A stretch of DNA of 7,219 nucleotides from an uncultured Sphingobacteriaceae bacterium (GCA_946887045.1 CAMPKC010000096.1:1-7219), one strand, 5' to 3'; counted from the stretch's first letter, positions 1 through 6,671 are shown. Notes: a model not told the origin generated them from the sequence alone. Numbers and translations are program-made.

Positions 1-103
1 TTTGTTTTTCAAACCTGATGGCAGCGGCAGCCCCCGGATTTATGGGGCTAGAGCGAACAGCAGGGCTGCATTTGCTACAAAGACGAAAGCTGGTTTTCAA
101 AAA
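1..103. repeat. Foldable intergenic element, possible dispersed repeat
   Basis: No convincing gene is present here. The segment is richer in G+C than its flanks and can fold back on itself. Positions 5-9 (TTTTT) pair with 99-103 (AAAAA), and 11-15 (AAACC) pair with 92-96 (GGTTT). Inside these, GCAGC at 21-25 can pair with GCTGC at 65-69, and AGCCCC at 29-34 pairs with GGGGCT at 44-49 around a 9-nt loop. This overall layout resembles structured intergenic repeats that are common in Sphingobacteriaceae genomes; that resemblance is from memory and untested. It could instead be the 3' end or a bidirectional terminator of a gene lying before the window. The left boundary may be cut off by the window edge. 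Strand is unknown. Confidence 0.4.
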
Positions 104-114
104 AATAGAATTTG

Positions 115-148
115 TTTTGTTAATCTAGAAATTTACTGCTTACTTTAC
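115..148 (+). promoter_or_regulatory. Possible Bacteroidota-type promoter for the thr operon
   Basis: The Bacteroidota housekeeping sigma factor recognises a -33 TTTG and a -7 TAnnTTTG element about 19-21 nt apart. Here TTTTG at 115-119 is followed, after 21 nt, by TACTTTAC at 141-148, which keeps the TA and the first two T of the -7 box but not its last bases. Transcription would start near 155, about 10 nt before the leader ORF. The match is partial; a nearby TAGAATTTG at 106-114 has the wrong internal spacing. Position between the upstream element and the leader ORF is the main support. Confidence 0.3.
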
Positions 149-164
149 GCCCGATTTAAAAATA

Positions 165-245
165 ATGAAAAAGTATATTTATACCATGAGTACGATTACT
201 ACCACCACGCTAAAATTAGCTGGAGGAAGTTCGGATATGGTGTAA
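165..245 (+). CDS. thrL: Threonine operon leader peptide (attenuator)
   Basis: A 26-codon ORF lies between the presumed promoter and a terminator, upstream of thrA. Residues 10-26 read TITTTTLKLAGGSSDMV. Six of 26 codons are Thr (residues 7, 10, 12-15) and two are Ile (5, 11), with four Thr codons in a row at 198-209. This is the signature of a leader peptide whose translation senses charged Thr-tRNA, as in the enterobacterial thr leader, although the sequence itself is not obviously homologous. The ORF stops at 243-245, 21 nt before the terminator stem. The ATG at 165 follows an A-rich stretch typical of start sites in this phylum; an internal ATG at 186 would still keep the Thr run. The symbol is assigned by function. 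Codons 20-22 (Gly-Gly-Ser) contain the antiterminator arm described separately. Confidence 0.85.
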   Translation: MKKYIYTMSTITTTTLKLAGGSSDMV

Positions 246-283
246 CTTAATTATAAAAAGGAAACCAAAAAACGCCTTCCTCC
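222..283 (+). promoter_or_regulatory. Antiterminator pairing of the thr attenuator
   Basis: GGAGGAAG at 222-229, inside the leader ORF, is perfectly complementary to CTTCCTCC at 276-283, with one further U-G wobble (221 with 284). The 3' segment covers the top five G/C-rich base pairs of the terminator's left arm (276-280) plus the start of its loop, so the two structures exclude each other. A ribosome stalled on the Thr codons (192-209) would leave 222-229 free to pair, allowing transcription into thrA. A ribosome moving on to the stop codon at 243-245 would mask or disrupt this arm and let the terminator form. The complementarity is read directly; the mechanism is inferred by analogy with known amino-acid operon attenuators. 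Confidence 0.7.
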
Positions 284-303
284 GTTAGGGGAAGGCGTTT
301 TTT
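267..303 (+). terminator. Rho-independent attenuator terminator upstream of thrA
   Basis: A 14-bp perfect stem pairs 267-280 (AAAAAACGCCTTCC) with 290-303 (GGAAGGCGTTTTTT), closed by a 9-nt loop that may be tightened by a further U-G and C-G pair. The stem is G/C-rich at the top, and its 3' arm ends in a run of six T, the classic intrinsic terminator form. It sits between the Thr-rich leader ORF and thrA, 18 nt before the thrA ATG, so it would block the operon rather than end a preceding gene. Its left arm is shared with the antiterminator. Confidence 0.9.
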
Positions 304-321
304 GTTAAAAATTTAGGTTAA

Positions 322-2787
322 ATGAAGGTTTTAAAATTCGGTGGTACTTCAGTTGGTACGGTTGATAGCATCCGCACTCTGATAGAAATTCTTAAGAAAG
401 AAAAGTCGGAACGTCAAAACCCAGTAGTGGTTTTATCAGCAATGAGCGGAGTTACGAACTTGCTTATTTCGATGGCGGACAGAGCTGCTAATGGCGAAGA
501 TTTCGCGGCTCATCTTACAGAATTAGAGAACCGCCATTTTGATGTGGTAAAAGCACTGCTGGATGTTCCGCGTCAGAATCCAGTCTTTACTAAACTAAAG
601 TTGTTTTTTAATCAGCTTGAAGATTTATTGCAAGGAATCTCAAGTTTGCAGGAACTTACTCCTAAAACCCGCGACCTGGTTTTAAGCTACGGAGAACGTT
701 GTTCTACCTTTATGGTGAGCAAAATAGCTGATCAGAATGTTGGTGAAGCGGTTTATGCAGATGCTTCTGAGCTGATTAAAACTGACAGTACTTATGGTCA
801 GGCTCGTGTGCAAACCGAATTGACAGAACTGCTGATAAAAAACTTTTATGAGGAAAATCGCGGTAAGCTGATTTTTGTGACCGGCTTTATTGCGAGCAAT
901 GATGCCGGAAAAATAACTACACTGGGTCGGGGTGGCAGTGATTATACTGCTGCACTTATAGGATCTGCCCTGAATGCGGAAGAGATAGAAATCTGGACCG
1001 ATGTAAACGGGATGATGACGGCCGATCCACGAATGGTAAAAAAGGCTTTCCCATTGAAGGAGCTTTCGTACACTGAAGCTATGGAGCTTTCGTATTTCGG
1101 GGCAAAGGTGATTTATCCCCCAACAATGATTCCGGCTTTTTTAAAGAGAATACCAATTGTTATTCGGAATACTTTTGAACCTGATTTTAAAGGAACCGTT
1201 ATCCGCCACGATTGTCGTGAAGCTGATCATCCTATAAAAGGAATTTCTTCGATAAACGAAATCAGCGTGCTTAACCTTCAGGGCAGTGGTATGGTTGGGA
1301 AGGCAGGATTTAGCGGCCGGTTATTTTCTTTGCTTTCGAGGGAGCAGATTAATGTTATTTTAATTACTCAATCCTCGTCAGAGCATAGTATCACATTTGC
1401 CGTGCATCCGGCGGATGCGATAAAAGCAAAAATGCTGATAGAGCAGGAGTTTGAACTGGAACTTGACGCAAAGAAAATAGATTCTCCTGTAGTTGAAGAA
1501 GACCTTGCGGCTTTAGCGATTGTAGGCGAGAACATGAAGCAAACACCGGGGATTTCGGGGACTCTGTTTCATGCTTTAGGCAGAAATGGTGTGAATGTTC
1601 GTGCCATTGCTCAGGGATCATCCGAATATAATATATCTGTAATCATTTCGCGTCATGATCTTGAAAAAGCACTGAATGCGGTACATGATGCATTTTATAC
1701 TGATCTGAAGATTAACCTGAACATTTTTTGTTTAGGCACCGGAAATATCGGTACAACCTTATTCAGACAGATACAGGAACATTGTGAGTTTTTACAAATT
1801 CAGAATGGTCTAACATTAAATGTGGTAGGAATTAGCAATAGTCGCCAAATGGTACTTAACGCAGGTGGAATACCGCTTAGCCATTGGAAGGAAACTTTGG
1901 AGAAAGATGGTGAAGCTGCCGATCTGGCTCTATTTGTAGCCCGTATGAAGGAGATGAATTTGCCGAATGCAATATTTGTCGACAATACAGCGAGTCTTAA
2001 ACCGATTAGTGTTTATGAAGATGTATTCCGTGCGAATATCTCGGTGGTTACTTGTAATAAGATTGGAAATTCATCATCCTACAGCCAATACAAAAACTTT
2101 AAGGAGCTGGCTCAGTTACATGGTGTCGATTTTTATTACGAGACAAATGTTGGAGCCGGTTTACCGATTATTCGGACTTTAAAGGATTTGATGATTAGTG
2201 GAGACAGAGTGATTCGTATTGAAGCAATTCTTTCAGGAACGATTTCTTTTATTTTCAATAACTTCAAAGGCGGCATAACTTTTCATGATATTGTTAAGCA
2301 GGCTCAGGAAAAAGGCTTTACTGAACCTGATCCTCGGGACGACCTTCGTGGTACCGACTTTATGAGGAAAATGCTGATTTTGGCCAGAGACGCGGGTTAT
2401 CAGTTAGAGCCTGATGAAGTTGAAATTCAGAATATGCTTCCTGAAGCATGTTTGAATGCTGCTACCGTAGAGGAGTTTTATGCAGAGTTAAAGAATAACA
2501 ATGAATTTTTCGAAAACTTAAAGAATAAGGCTGCCGATAGCGGAAAAGTGTTACGTTATATCGGAATGCTTGAAGACGGTAAGGTTTCAATCTCCTTGCA
2601 AATGGTAGACGACAGCCATCCTTTTTATATGCTGTCTGGAAGTGATAATATTATTTCATTTACAACCGATCGTTATAAAGAAAGACCTTTGGTAGTAAAA
2701 GGACCCGGTGCAGGAGCAGAGGTTACAGCGGCTGGTGTATTTGCCGATATAGTAAATGTTGGCGCTCAGTATCCGAATTATTTTTAA
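322..2787 (+). CDS. thrA: Bifunctional aspartokinase / homoserine dehydrogenase
   Basis: This 821-residue cytoplasmic enzyme phosphorylates aspartate and reduces aspartate semialdehyde to homoserine, the first and third steps towards threonine and methionine. The kinase domain spans about 1-295: KFGGTS at 5-10, SYGER at 122-126, LGRGGSDYTAA at 201-211, WTDVNGMMTADPR at 225-237. Two ACT regulatory domains follow at about 310-460 (for example 321-361 and 400-442), which in this family bind threonine for feedback inhibition. The dehydrogenase domain begins near 467 with the dinucleotide-binding GTGNIG at 472-477. The TCNK motif gives Lys580, D679 and K683 match the catalytic Asp-Lys pair of homoserine dehydrogenases, and the C-terminal KGPGAGAEVTAAGVFADIV is at 793-811. 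Length matches the fused ThrA/MetL family (about 810-820). The ATG at 322 is supported because KVLKFGGTS starts immediately. A MetL-type isozyme is excluded mainly by context: a threonine leader upstream and thrB-thrC downstream. Confidence 0.97.
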   Translation: MKVLKFGGTSVGTVDSIRTLIEILKKEKSERQNPVVVLSAMSGVTNLLISMADRAANGEDFAAHLTELENRHFDVVKALLDVPRQNPVFTKLKLFFNQLEDLLQGISSLQELTPKTRDLVLSYGERCSTFMVSKIADQNVGEAVYADASELIKTDSTYGQARVQTELTELLIKNFYEENRGKLIFVTGFIASNDAGKITTLGRGGSDYTAALIGSALNAEEIEIWTDVNGMMTADPRMVKKAFPLKELSYTEAMELSYFGAKVIYPPTMIPAFLKRIPIVIRNTFEPDFKGTVIRHDCREADHPIKGISSINEISVLNLQGSGMVGKAGFSGRLFSLLSREQINVILITQSSSEHSITFAVHPADAIKAKMLIEQEFELELDAKKIDSPVVEEDLAALAIVGENMKQTPGISGTLFHALGRNGVNVRAIAQGSSEYNISVIISRHDLEKALNAVHDAFYTDLKINLNIFCLGTGNIGTTLFRQIQEHCEFLQIQNGLTLNVVGISNSRQMVLNAGGIPLSHWKETLEKDGEAADLALFVARMKEMNLPNAIFVDNTASLKPISVYEDVFRANISVVTCNKIGNSSSYSQYKNFKELAQLHGVDFYYETNVGAGLPIIRTLKDLMISGDRVIRIEAILSGTISFIFNNFKGGITFHDIVKQAQEKGFTEPDPRDDLRGTDFMRKMLILARDAGYQLEPDEVEIQNMLPEACLNAATVEEFYAELKNNNEFFENLKNKAADSGKVLRYIGMLEDGKVSISLQMVDDSHPFYMLSGSDNIISFTTDRYKERPLVVKGPGAGAEVTAAGVFADIVNVGAQYPNYF

Positions 2788-2791
2788 TCTC

Positions 2792-2834
2792 AGCCCGACC
2801 CATTCCTAAAAGAGATGAGGCACGCCGGGTTTTT
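2792..2834 (+). terminator. Hairpin with T-run in the thrA-thrB spacer
   Basis: CCCG at 2794-2797 pairs with CGGG at 2826-2829, extendable by a G-U and an A-U pair. A weaker inner stem (2799-2803 with 2815-2820, one bulge) lies inside, and five T follow (2830-2834). The form is that of a modest intrinsic terminator just after the thrA stop codon. Because thrB and thrC continue in the same direction, it would more likely reduce than abolish readthrough, or stabilise the 3' end of a processed thrA transcript. No clear internal promoter was seen after it. Confidence 0.4.
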
Positions 2835-2858
2835 GTAAAATTAAAATGTTAAACTCTT

Positions 2859-2883
2859 CGGAATACGGTTTTTCGGGATTCCG
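2859..2883 (+). promoter_or_regulatory. Small hairpin just upstream of the thrB start
   Basis: CGGAAT at 2859-2864 and ATTCCG at 2878-2883 form a perfect 6-bp stem (7 with the flanking T-A) around a 13-nt loop containing five T. It ends 10 nt before the thrB ATG, where it could affect ribosome access. There is no T-run after the stem, so it is not a terminator. Its role is unknown. Confidence 0.35.
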
Positions 2884-2893
2884 ACTTTAATAT

Positions 2894-3829
2894 ATGAAAG
2901 AATCGATCAGAGTTTTTGCTCCTGCTACCATCGCTAATGTAGTTTGCGGGTACGATGTACTCGGCCTGGCGGTTGATGCTCCGGGTGATGAAGTAATAAT
3001 GCATAGAAGGTCCGAGCCGGGAGTGATTATTACCAAAATCACCGGTGATGATGGTCGTCTTCCGTTGGATGCTTCTCGAAATACTGTCAGCGCAAGTGTT
3101 CAGCATTATTTAGAATATATTGGTCGTCAGGATATCGGCCTGGAAATCGAGCTTCATAAAAAGATGCCCATAGGAAGCGGATTAGGATCCAGCTCTGCGA
3201 GTACAGTTGCCGGATTGTTCGCTGTAAATTGCTTGCTTGATAACCCTCTGTCAAAAATGGACCTAGTGCCTTTTGCGATGAAAGGGGAAGAACTCGCCTG
3301 CGGTTCAGGCCATGCGGATAATGTTGCCCCGGCTATTTTGGGCGGATTTGTATTGATCAGAAGCTACGCCCCTCTTGATATTATCAAAATCCCCTATCCT
3401 GAAAACTTGCATTGCGCTATCGTTTTCCCGGAAGTTGATGTTCCTACAAGGGATGCGCGAAAAATGATACGTGAAAAAGTATTATTAAAAGATGCTGTCG
3501 TTCAGTGGGGAAATATAGCGGGGTTGGTAACCGGGTTGTTCATGAAAGATCTTGACCTTATTGGTCGCAGTATGCAGGATGTTCTTGTAGAGCCGGTTCG
3601 CTCTATATTGATTCCTGATTTCTATAAGATGAGAGAAATTGCGCTTGAAAATGGAGCAATTAGCTTTGGGATTTCCGGTTCAGGACCTTCAGTTTTTGCT
3701 TTTACTAAAGATGCAGATACATCGACTAAAATTACGCAAGCAATTCAAAAGCATTTATCAAAACTTAATATAGGAAGTCTGGCTTATACATCTGCAGTTA
3801 ATGCCGATGGACCAAAGATATTGGGCTAA
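2894..3829 (+). CDS. thrB: Homoserine kinase (GHMP family)
   Basis: This 311-residue cytoplasmic kinase converts homoserine plus ATP to O-phosphohomoserine, the substrate of the next enzyme, ThrC. The three GHMP motifs are visible: the N-terminal PATIANVVCGYDVLGLAV at 10-27, the ATP-binding glycine/serine loop PIGSGLGSSSASTVAG at 92-107, and the C-terminal SGSGPSVFAF at 261-270. The GHADNVAPAILGGF segment at 139-152 is typical of homoserine kinases within the superfamily, and length is usual for ThrB (about 300-320). The ATG at 2894 is chosen because the protein begins directly with the conserved VFAPAT strand. It is preceded by A/T-rich sequence without a Shine-Dalgarno site. It lies 106 nt after thrA and 25 nt before thrC in the same direction, consistent with one operon. 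Confidence 0.96.
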   Translation: MKESIRVFAPATIANVVCGYDVLGLAVDAPGDEVIMHRRSEPGVIITKITGDDGRLPLDASRNTVSASVQHYLEYIGRQDIGLEIELHKKMPIGSGLGSSSASTVAGLFAVNCLLDNPLSKMDLVPFAMKGEELACGSGHADNVAPAILGGFVLIRSYAPLDIIKIPYPENLHCAIVFPEVDVPTRDARKMIREKVLLKDAVVQWGNIAGLVTGLFMKDLDLIGRSMQDVLVEPVRSILIPDFYKMREIALENGAISFGISGSGPSVFAFTKDADTSTKITQAIQKHLSKLNIGSLAYTSAVNADGPKILG

Positions 3830-3830
3830 A

Positions 3831-3853
3831 TCGTAAATCTAAATTCGTAAATC
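3831..3853 (+). repeat. 9-bp direct repeat in the thrB-thrC spacer
   Basis: TCGTAAATC occurs at 3831-3839 and again at 3845-3853, separated by TAAAT, giving a 14-nt period. It fills almost the whole 25-nt spacer and ends one base before the TTG start of thrC. Short TCGTAAATC-type repeats in spacers of related genomes are familiar to me, but this was not checked. Confidence 0.6.
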
Positions 3854-3854
3854 A

Positions 3855-5162
3855 TTGAAACTATATAGCACTAACAATCCAGCCTCGGCAGTAGATTTTA
3901 AAGAGGCAGTATTTAACAGCATGCCCCAGGATAAGGGTTTATATATGCCATTATCTATCCCCGCTTTAGAGGCCGATTTTATCAATAATATTGAAAAGTA
4001 TTCTTTGAAAGAAATCGCCTTCAAGGTTGCAAAGAATCTTTTGCAGGATGCGATACCTGATGCGGATTTGAAGGCCATTGTGGACGATGCAATTAACTTT
4101 CCGGCGCCGGTGGTACAGTTAGAAGAAAATACCTACGTGCTTGAACTTTTTCATGGACCATCTTTAGCATTTAAAGATTTCGGTGCACGATTTATGAGCC
4201 GCGTGATGGCTTATTTCCTTGAAGAAGGAGAGAAAACTCTGAACGTTTTGGTAGCTACTTCGGGTGATACCGGCGGAGCAGTGGCTCTGGGTTTTTTAGG
4301 TGTAGAGAATACGCAGGTTACAATATTATATCCGAAAGGGAAGGTTAGTCCGATACAGGAATTGCAACTGACCACAAATGGTCAAAATATTCGTGCTGTG
4401 GAGATTGACGGAACTTTTGACGATTGCCAGGCACTGGTTAAACAAGCTTTTGTTGATGAGGAGTTAAATGCCAAATATCGCCTGACATCAGCAAACTCGA
4501 TCAATATCTCCCGTTTGGTGCCTCAAACATTTTATTATTTTAACGCCTATGCACAGTTAAAGCGAGAAGGTAAAACCGACGTGATATTTTCAGTCCCCAG
4601 CGGAAATTTTGGAAATATTGGAGCTGGCTTACTGGCCTGGAAAATGGGTTTACCTGTAAAGCAATTCATAGCAGCTACCAACGCGAATGATACCGTTCCT
4701 GACTTTTTTAAGACAGGGGTATACCAGCCAAAGCCGTCTGTGGCAACACTTTCGAATGCAATGGATGTAGGAAACCCGAGCAACTGGGTTCGTATAATGA
4801 ATTTATTTAAAGATGATCTAAGCGAGATTAAAGAAGTTGTATCGGCTGCAAGCTATACCGACGAGCAAACCCGCGATGCAGTTTACAAGGTCTTTCAGGA
4901 ATATAATTATGTGGTTTGTCCGCATACCGCGATTGCCTGGTTAGCCTTAGAAGACTATCGTAAGCAGTCGGCAGACGAAACAAGTGCAGGAGTTTTTCTG
5001 GCCACCGCTCATCCATGTAAATTTCCAGATGTGTACAATGCCCAGATGACGAGTATGATAATCGTTCCTGAACAGGTAGAATCTCTTGTTGGGAAACCGA
5101 AGCAAGCAGCTGAAATGAAGGCCGATTTTGCCGTTTTTAAGAGCTATTTGCTGAATAATTAA
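3855..5162 (+). CDS. thrC: Threonine synthase (PLP-dependent)
   Basis: This 435-residue enzyme converts O-phosphohomoserine to threonine and phosphate, the last step of the pathway. It is a fold-type II PLP enzyme: the cofactor lysine is K107 in GPSLAFKDFG (101-110). ATSGDTGGAVALGF at 134-147 and SVPSGNFGN at 246-254 are cofactor/phosphate-binding loops, SANSINISR is at 212-220, and ATAHPCKF at 383-390 is a conserved C-terminal loop. Length fits the longer ThrC class of Gram-negative bacteria and fungi. The start appears to be TTG at 3855: the reading frame is closed by TAA at 3840-3842 and contains no ATG before residue 23, while residues 1-7 (MKLYSTN) match the usual ThrC N-terminus. Starting at the ATG at residue 23 would remove conserved sequence. 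An ATT codon at 3843 is the only earlier alternative. It is the third gene of the operon, with a HAD gene 5 nt downstream. Confidence 0.96.
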   Translation: MKLYSTNNPASAVDFKEAVFNSMPQDKGLYMPLSIPALEADFINNIEKYSLKEIAFKVAKNLLQDAIPDADLKAIVDDAINFPAPVVQLEENTYVLELFHGPSLAFKDFGARFMSRVMAYFLEEGEKTLNVLVATSGDTGGAVALGFLGVENTQVTILYPKGKVSPIQELQLTTNGQNIRAVEIDGTFDDCQALVKQAFVDEELNAKYRLTSANSINISRLVPQTFYYFNAYAQLKREGKTDVIFSVPSGNFGNIGAGLLAWKMGLPVKQFIAATNANDTVPDFFKTGVYQPKPSVATLSNAMDVGNPSNWVRIMNLFKDDLSEIKEVVSAASYTDEQTRDAVYKVFQEYNYVVCPHTAIAWLALEDYRKQSADETSAGVFLATAHPCKFPDVYNAQMTSMIIVPEQVESLVGKPKQAAEMKADFAVFKSYLLNN

Positions 5163-5167
5163 TCTTT

Positions 5168-5776
5168 ATGATTAAAGCAATTGTATTCGATCTTGGAGGA
5201 GTTTTAATCGATTGGAAACCTGAATACCTTTTTCGGAAGATATTTGAAACGGAGTTCGAGATGCGGCAATTCCTTGATACCGTATGTACCGGAGAGTGGA
5301 ATGAAGAGCAGGATGCCGGTCGTACGTTGAAAGAAGGGACTGCTGTACTTGAAAGACAATTCCCTCAGCACGTGGAAAATATACGTGCATATTATGGCCG
5401 TTGGGAAGAAATGTTAGGAGGAGCGATCGAAGGGACGGTGGAAATATTCAAGGATTTGAAAGCCACCGGTAAGTATAAAACCTATGCCCTTACAAACTGG
5501 TCCGCCGAAACTTTTCCGATTGCACAACAGAAATATGATTTTTTAAATTGGTTCGATGGTATCGTTGTTTCTGGTACAGAAAAAATGCGGAAACCCAGTC
5601 CCTTATTCTACCAATTGCTTTTAGAACGATATCATTTACAGTCGGATGAGGTTTTGTTTATAGATGATAACCTGAGAAATGTTCAGGCTGCCAGGAAATT
5701 GGGCATTGAAAGTATTCATTTCAAAAGTTTCGAAGCATTACAGATTGATTTGGAAGAAAGATTGGGATTATTGTAA
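5168..5776 (+). CDS. HAD-superfamily hydrolase, class IA
   Basis: This 202-residue soluble protein is probably a phosphatase acting on a small phosphorylated metabolite. The haloacid-dehalogenase motifs are in order: motif I FDLGGVLID at 7-15 with nucleophile Asp8, motif II threonine at 109 (ALTN), motif III Lys142 (MRKPSP), and motif IV FIDDN at 164-168. A helical cap lies between about 16 and 90. Motif I has Gly10 where many HAD phosphatases have a second Asp, as in the sugar-phosphate phosphatase YihX of E. coli and in dehalogenase-like members, so activity is likely but the substrate is not predictable. The gene starts 5 nt after thrC and is almost certainly co-transcribed with it. A link to threonine or phosphohomoserine metabolism is therefore possible but unproven. 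The converging neighbour ends 54 nt away and no clear terminator lies between. Confidence 0.88.
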   Translation: MIKAIVFDLGGVLIDWKPEYLFRKIFETEFEMRQFLDTVCTGEWNEEQDAGRTLKEGTAVLERQFPQHVENIRAYYGRWEEMLGGAIEGTVEIFKDLKATGKYKTYALTNWSAETFPIAQQKYDFLNWFDGIVVSGTEKMRKPSPLFYQLLLERYHLQSDEVLFIDDNLRNVQAARKLGIESIHFKSFEALQIDLEERLGLL

Positions 5777-5830
5777 AACTTTAATAATCATTTGCTGCCG
5801 CGAAATTCAACTTAATTAATATTATATTTT

Positions 5831-6493
5831 CTAATAGTAAGCTGATTTCAGGTGCTTATGTCTGAAAAACCATCCCCGAATAAATCCATACGCAAAGCCG
5901 CCAATATGCGCCCAGTACCCAACTCCGGTGCTTTCGGCTTTTTGTAGTTCTAAAGAATCATATCCCGCCATTACCTGTTGAAGAATATAAAACCCAAGGA
6001 AAACAAAGGCAGACACTCTGAAAGTAAAAATGATAAACAACACATTTATCCTTGAAGACGGAAACATAACAAGGTACGATCCTAACGTTGCTGATATAGC
6101 CCCTGATGCACCGATTACAGGAATGCTGCTTCCCTGCAATACGAAGCAATGAACGAGTGCGGCAACAACTCCTCCTGCCAGGTAGAAAAGCAGAAAACGC
6201 AGGCTTCCAATGGTGACTTCAATATTATCACCAAATATCCACAGGAAAACCATGTTTCCGATCAGATGCATCCAACCGCCATGGAGAAACATACTTGTAA
6301 TCAATGTATGCAGATTTTGACCTTTCCAGATATAATTGGGAACAGCACCGTAAGTATAAAAGAAACTTTCCATCTGTTCAGGACTTAACTGAAGCTGCTG
6401 CCAAAAGATGTAACAATTAAATATTATCAGAAGATATGTAATTATTGGCTTGGAACGACCTTTTACATTATCATCGCCGATAGGAAAAAACAT
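5831..6493 (-). CDS. Rhomboid family intramembrane serine protease
   Basis: This 220-residue inner-membrane protein has about six hydrophobic segments (near residues 17-31, 69-88, 97-117, 128-145, 150-174 and 194-208), the minimal rhomboid core. The catalytic dyad is visible: Ser130 in GASG (128-131), opening the fourth segment, and His196 in WAHIGGFAYG (194-203), in the sixth. His76 and Asn80 in the HGGWMHLIGN motif (71-80) match the oxyanion-stabilising residues of GlpG, so it should be an active protease. It cleaves membrane-spanning substrates, but none can be named. The start (N-terminal MFFPIGDDN) is typical of short rhomboids in this phylum. It converges with the HAD gene and lies downstream of carB on the same strand, but is separated from it by a terminator. 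Confidence 0.93.
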   Translation of the reverse strand: MFFPIGDDNVKGRSKPIITYLLIIFNCYIFWQQLQLSPEQMESFFYTYGAVPNYIWKGQNLHTLITSMFLHGGWMHLIGNMVFLWIFGDNIEVTIGSLRFLLFYLAGGVVAALVHCFVLQGSSIPVIGASGAISATLGSYLVMFPSSRINVLFIIFTFRVSAFVFLGFYILQQVMAGYDSLELQKAESTGVGYWAHIGGFAYGFIRGWFFRHKHLKSAYY

Positions 6494-6573
6494 AGATTAT
6501 AAAGCTTGAAATGAATTCTGTACGAATTTAAAAAATTTGAATCTTAGGGATTATTCCCCATCTGTCTCGCGCA

Positions 6574-6651
6574 TTAGCTTTTAAATAAAACCTGCTTCTT
6601 CAGAGCATGTTTTAGCTCATAAGACCAAACAATTAACCATAAAGTATTCAT
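6574..6651 (-). CDS. Weak candidate small ORF (25 codons)
   Basis: A minus-strand ATG at 6649-6651 opens a 25-residue frame that begins MNTLWLIVWSYELKHALKK and ends at TAA (6574-6576). The N-terminal half is hydrophobic with two Trp and the C-terminal half is basic, as in some small membrane-associated peptides. There is no Shine-Dalgarno site, recognised homologue or codon-use evidence, and a frame this short can arise by chance. It is recorded only because it lies in an otherwise unexplained spacer. Confidence 0.15.
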   Translation of the reverse strand: MNTLWLIVWSYELKHALKKQVLFKS

Positions 6652-6671
6652 AAAGTTTTTGGGCGCCACGC

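Noticed and set aside
186..245. Internal ATG at 186 as the start of the thr leader peptide
   Set aside because: It cannot be excluded and would keep the Thr run, but the ATG at 165 has the more typical A-rich upstream context and adds a further Thr and Ile codon, so it is preferred.
2..250. An 82-codon plus-strand open frame
   Set aside because: Its composition is unlike a protein, it runs through the foldable element and the presumed promoter, and over 165-245 it is the wrong frame of the Thr-rich leader ORF.
1391..1621. Open frame antisense to the ACT-domain region of thrA
   Set aside because: It lies fully inside a confirmed gene, has low-complexity composition and no family resemblance.
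2849..3106. An 85-codon minus-strand frame opposite the start of thrB
   Set aside because: It is antisense to the well-supported thrB and the hairpin before it, and its translation shows no recognisable domain.
5777..5830. Terminator between the converging HAD and rhomboid genes
   Set aside because: Only weak A/T pairings are present; no stem with a G/C core and T-run was found.
6149..6388. A 79-codon plus-strand frame opposite the rhomboid gene
   Set aside because: The minus strand encodes an intact rhomboid with all catalytic residues; the plus frame is a shadow.
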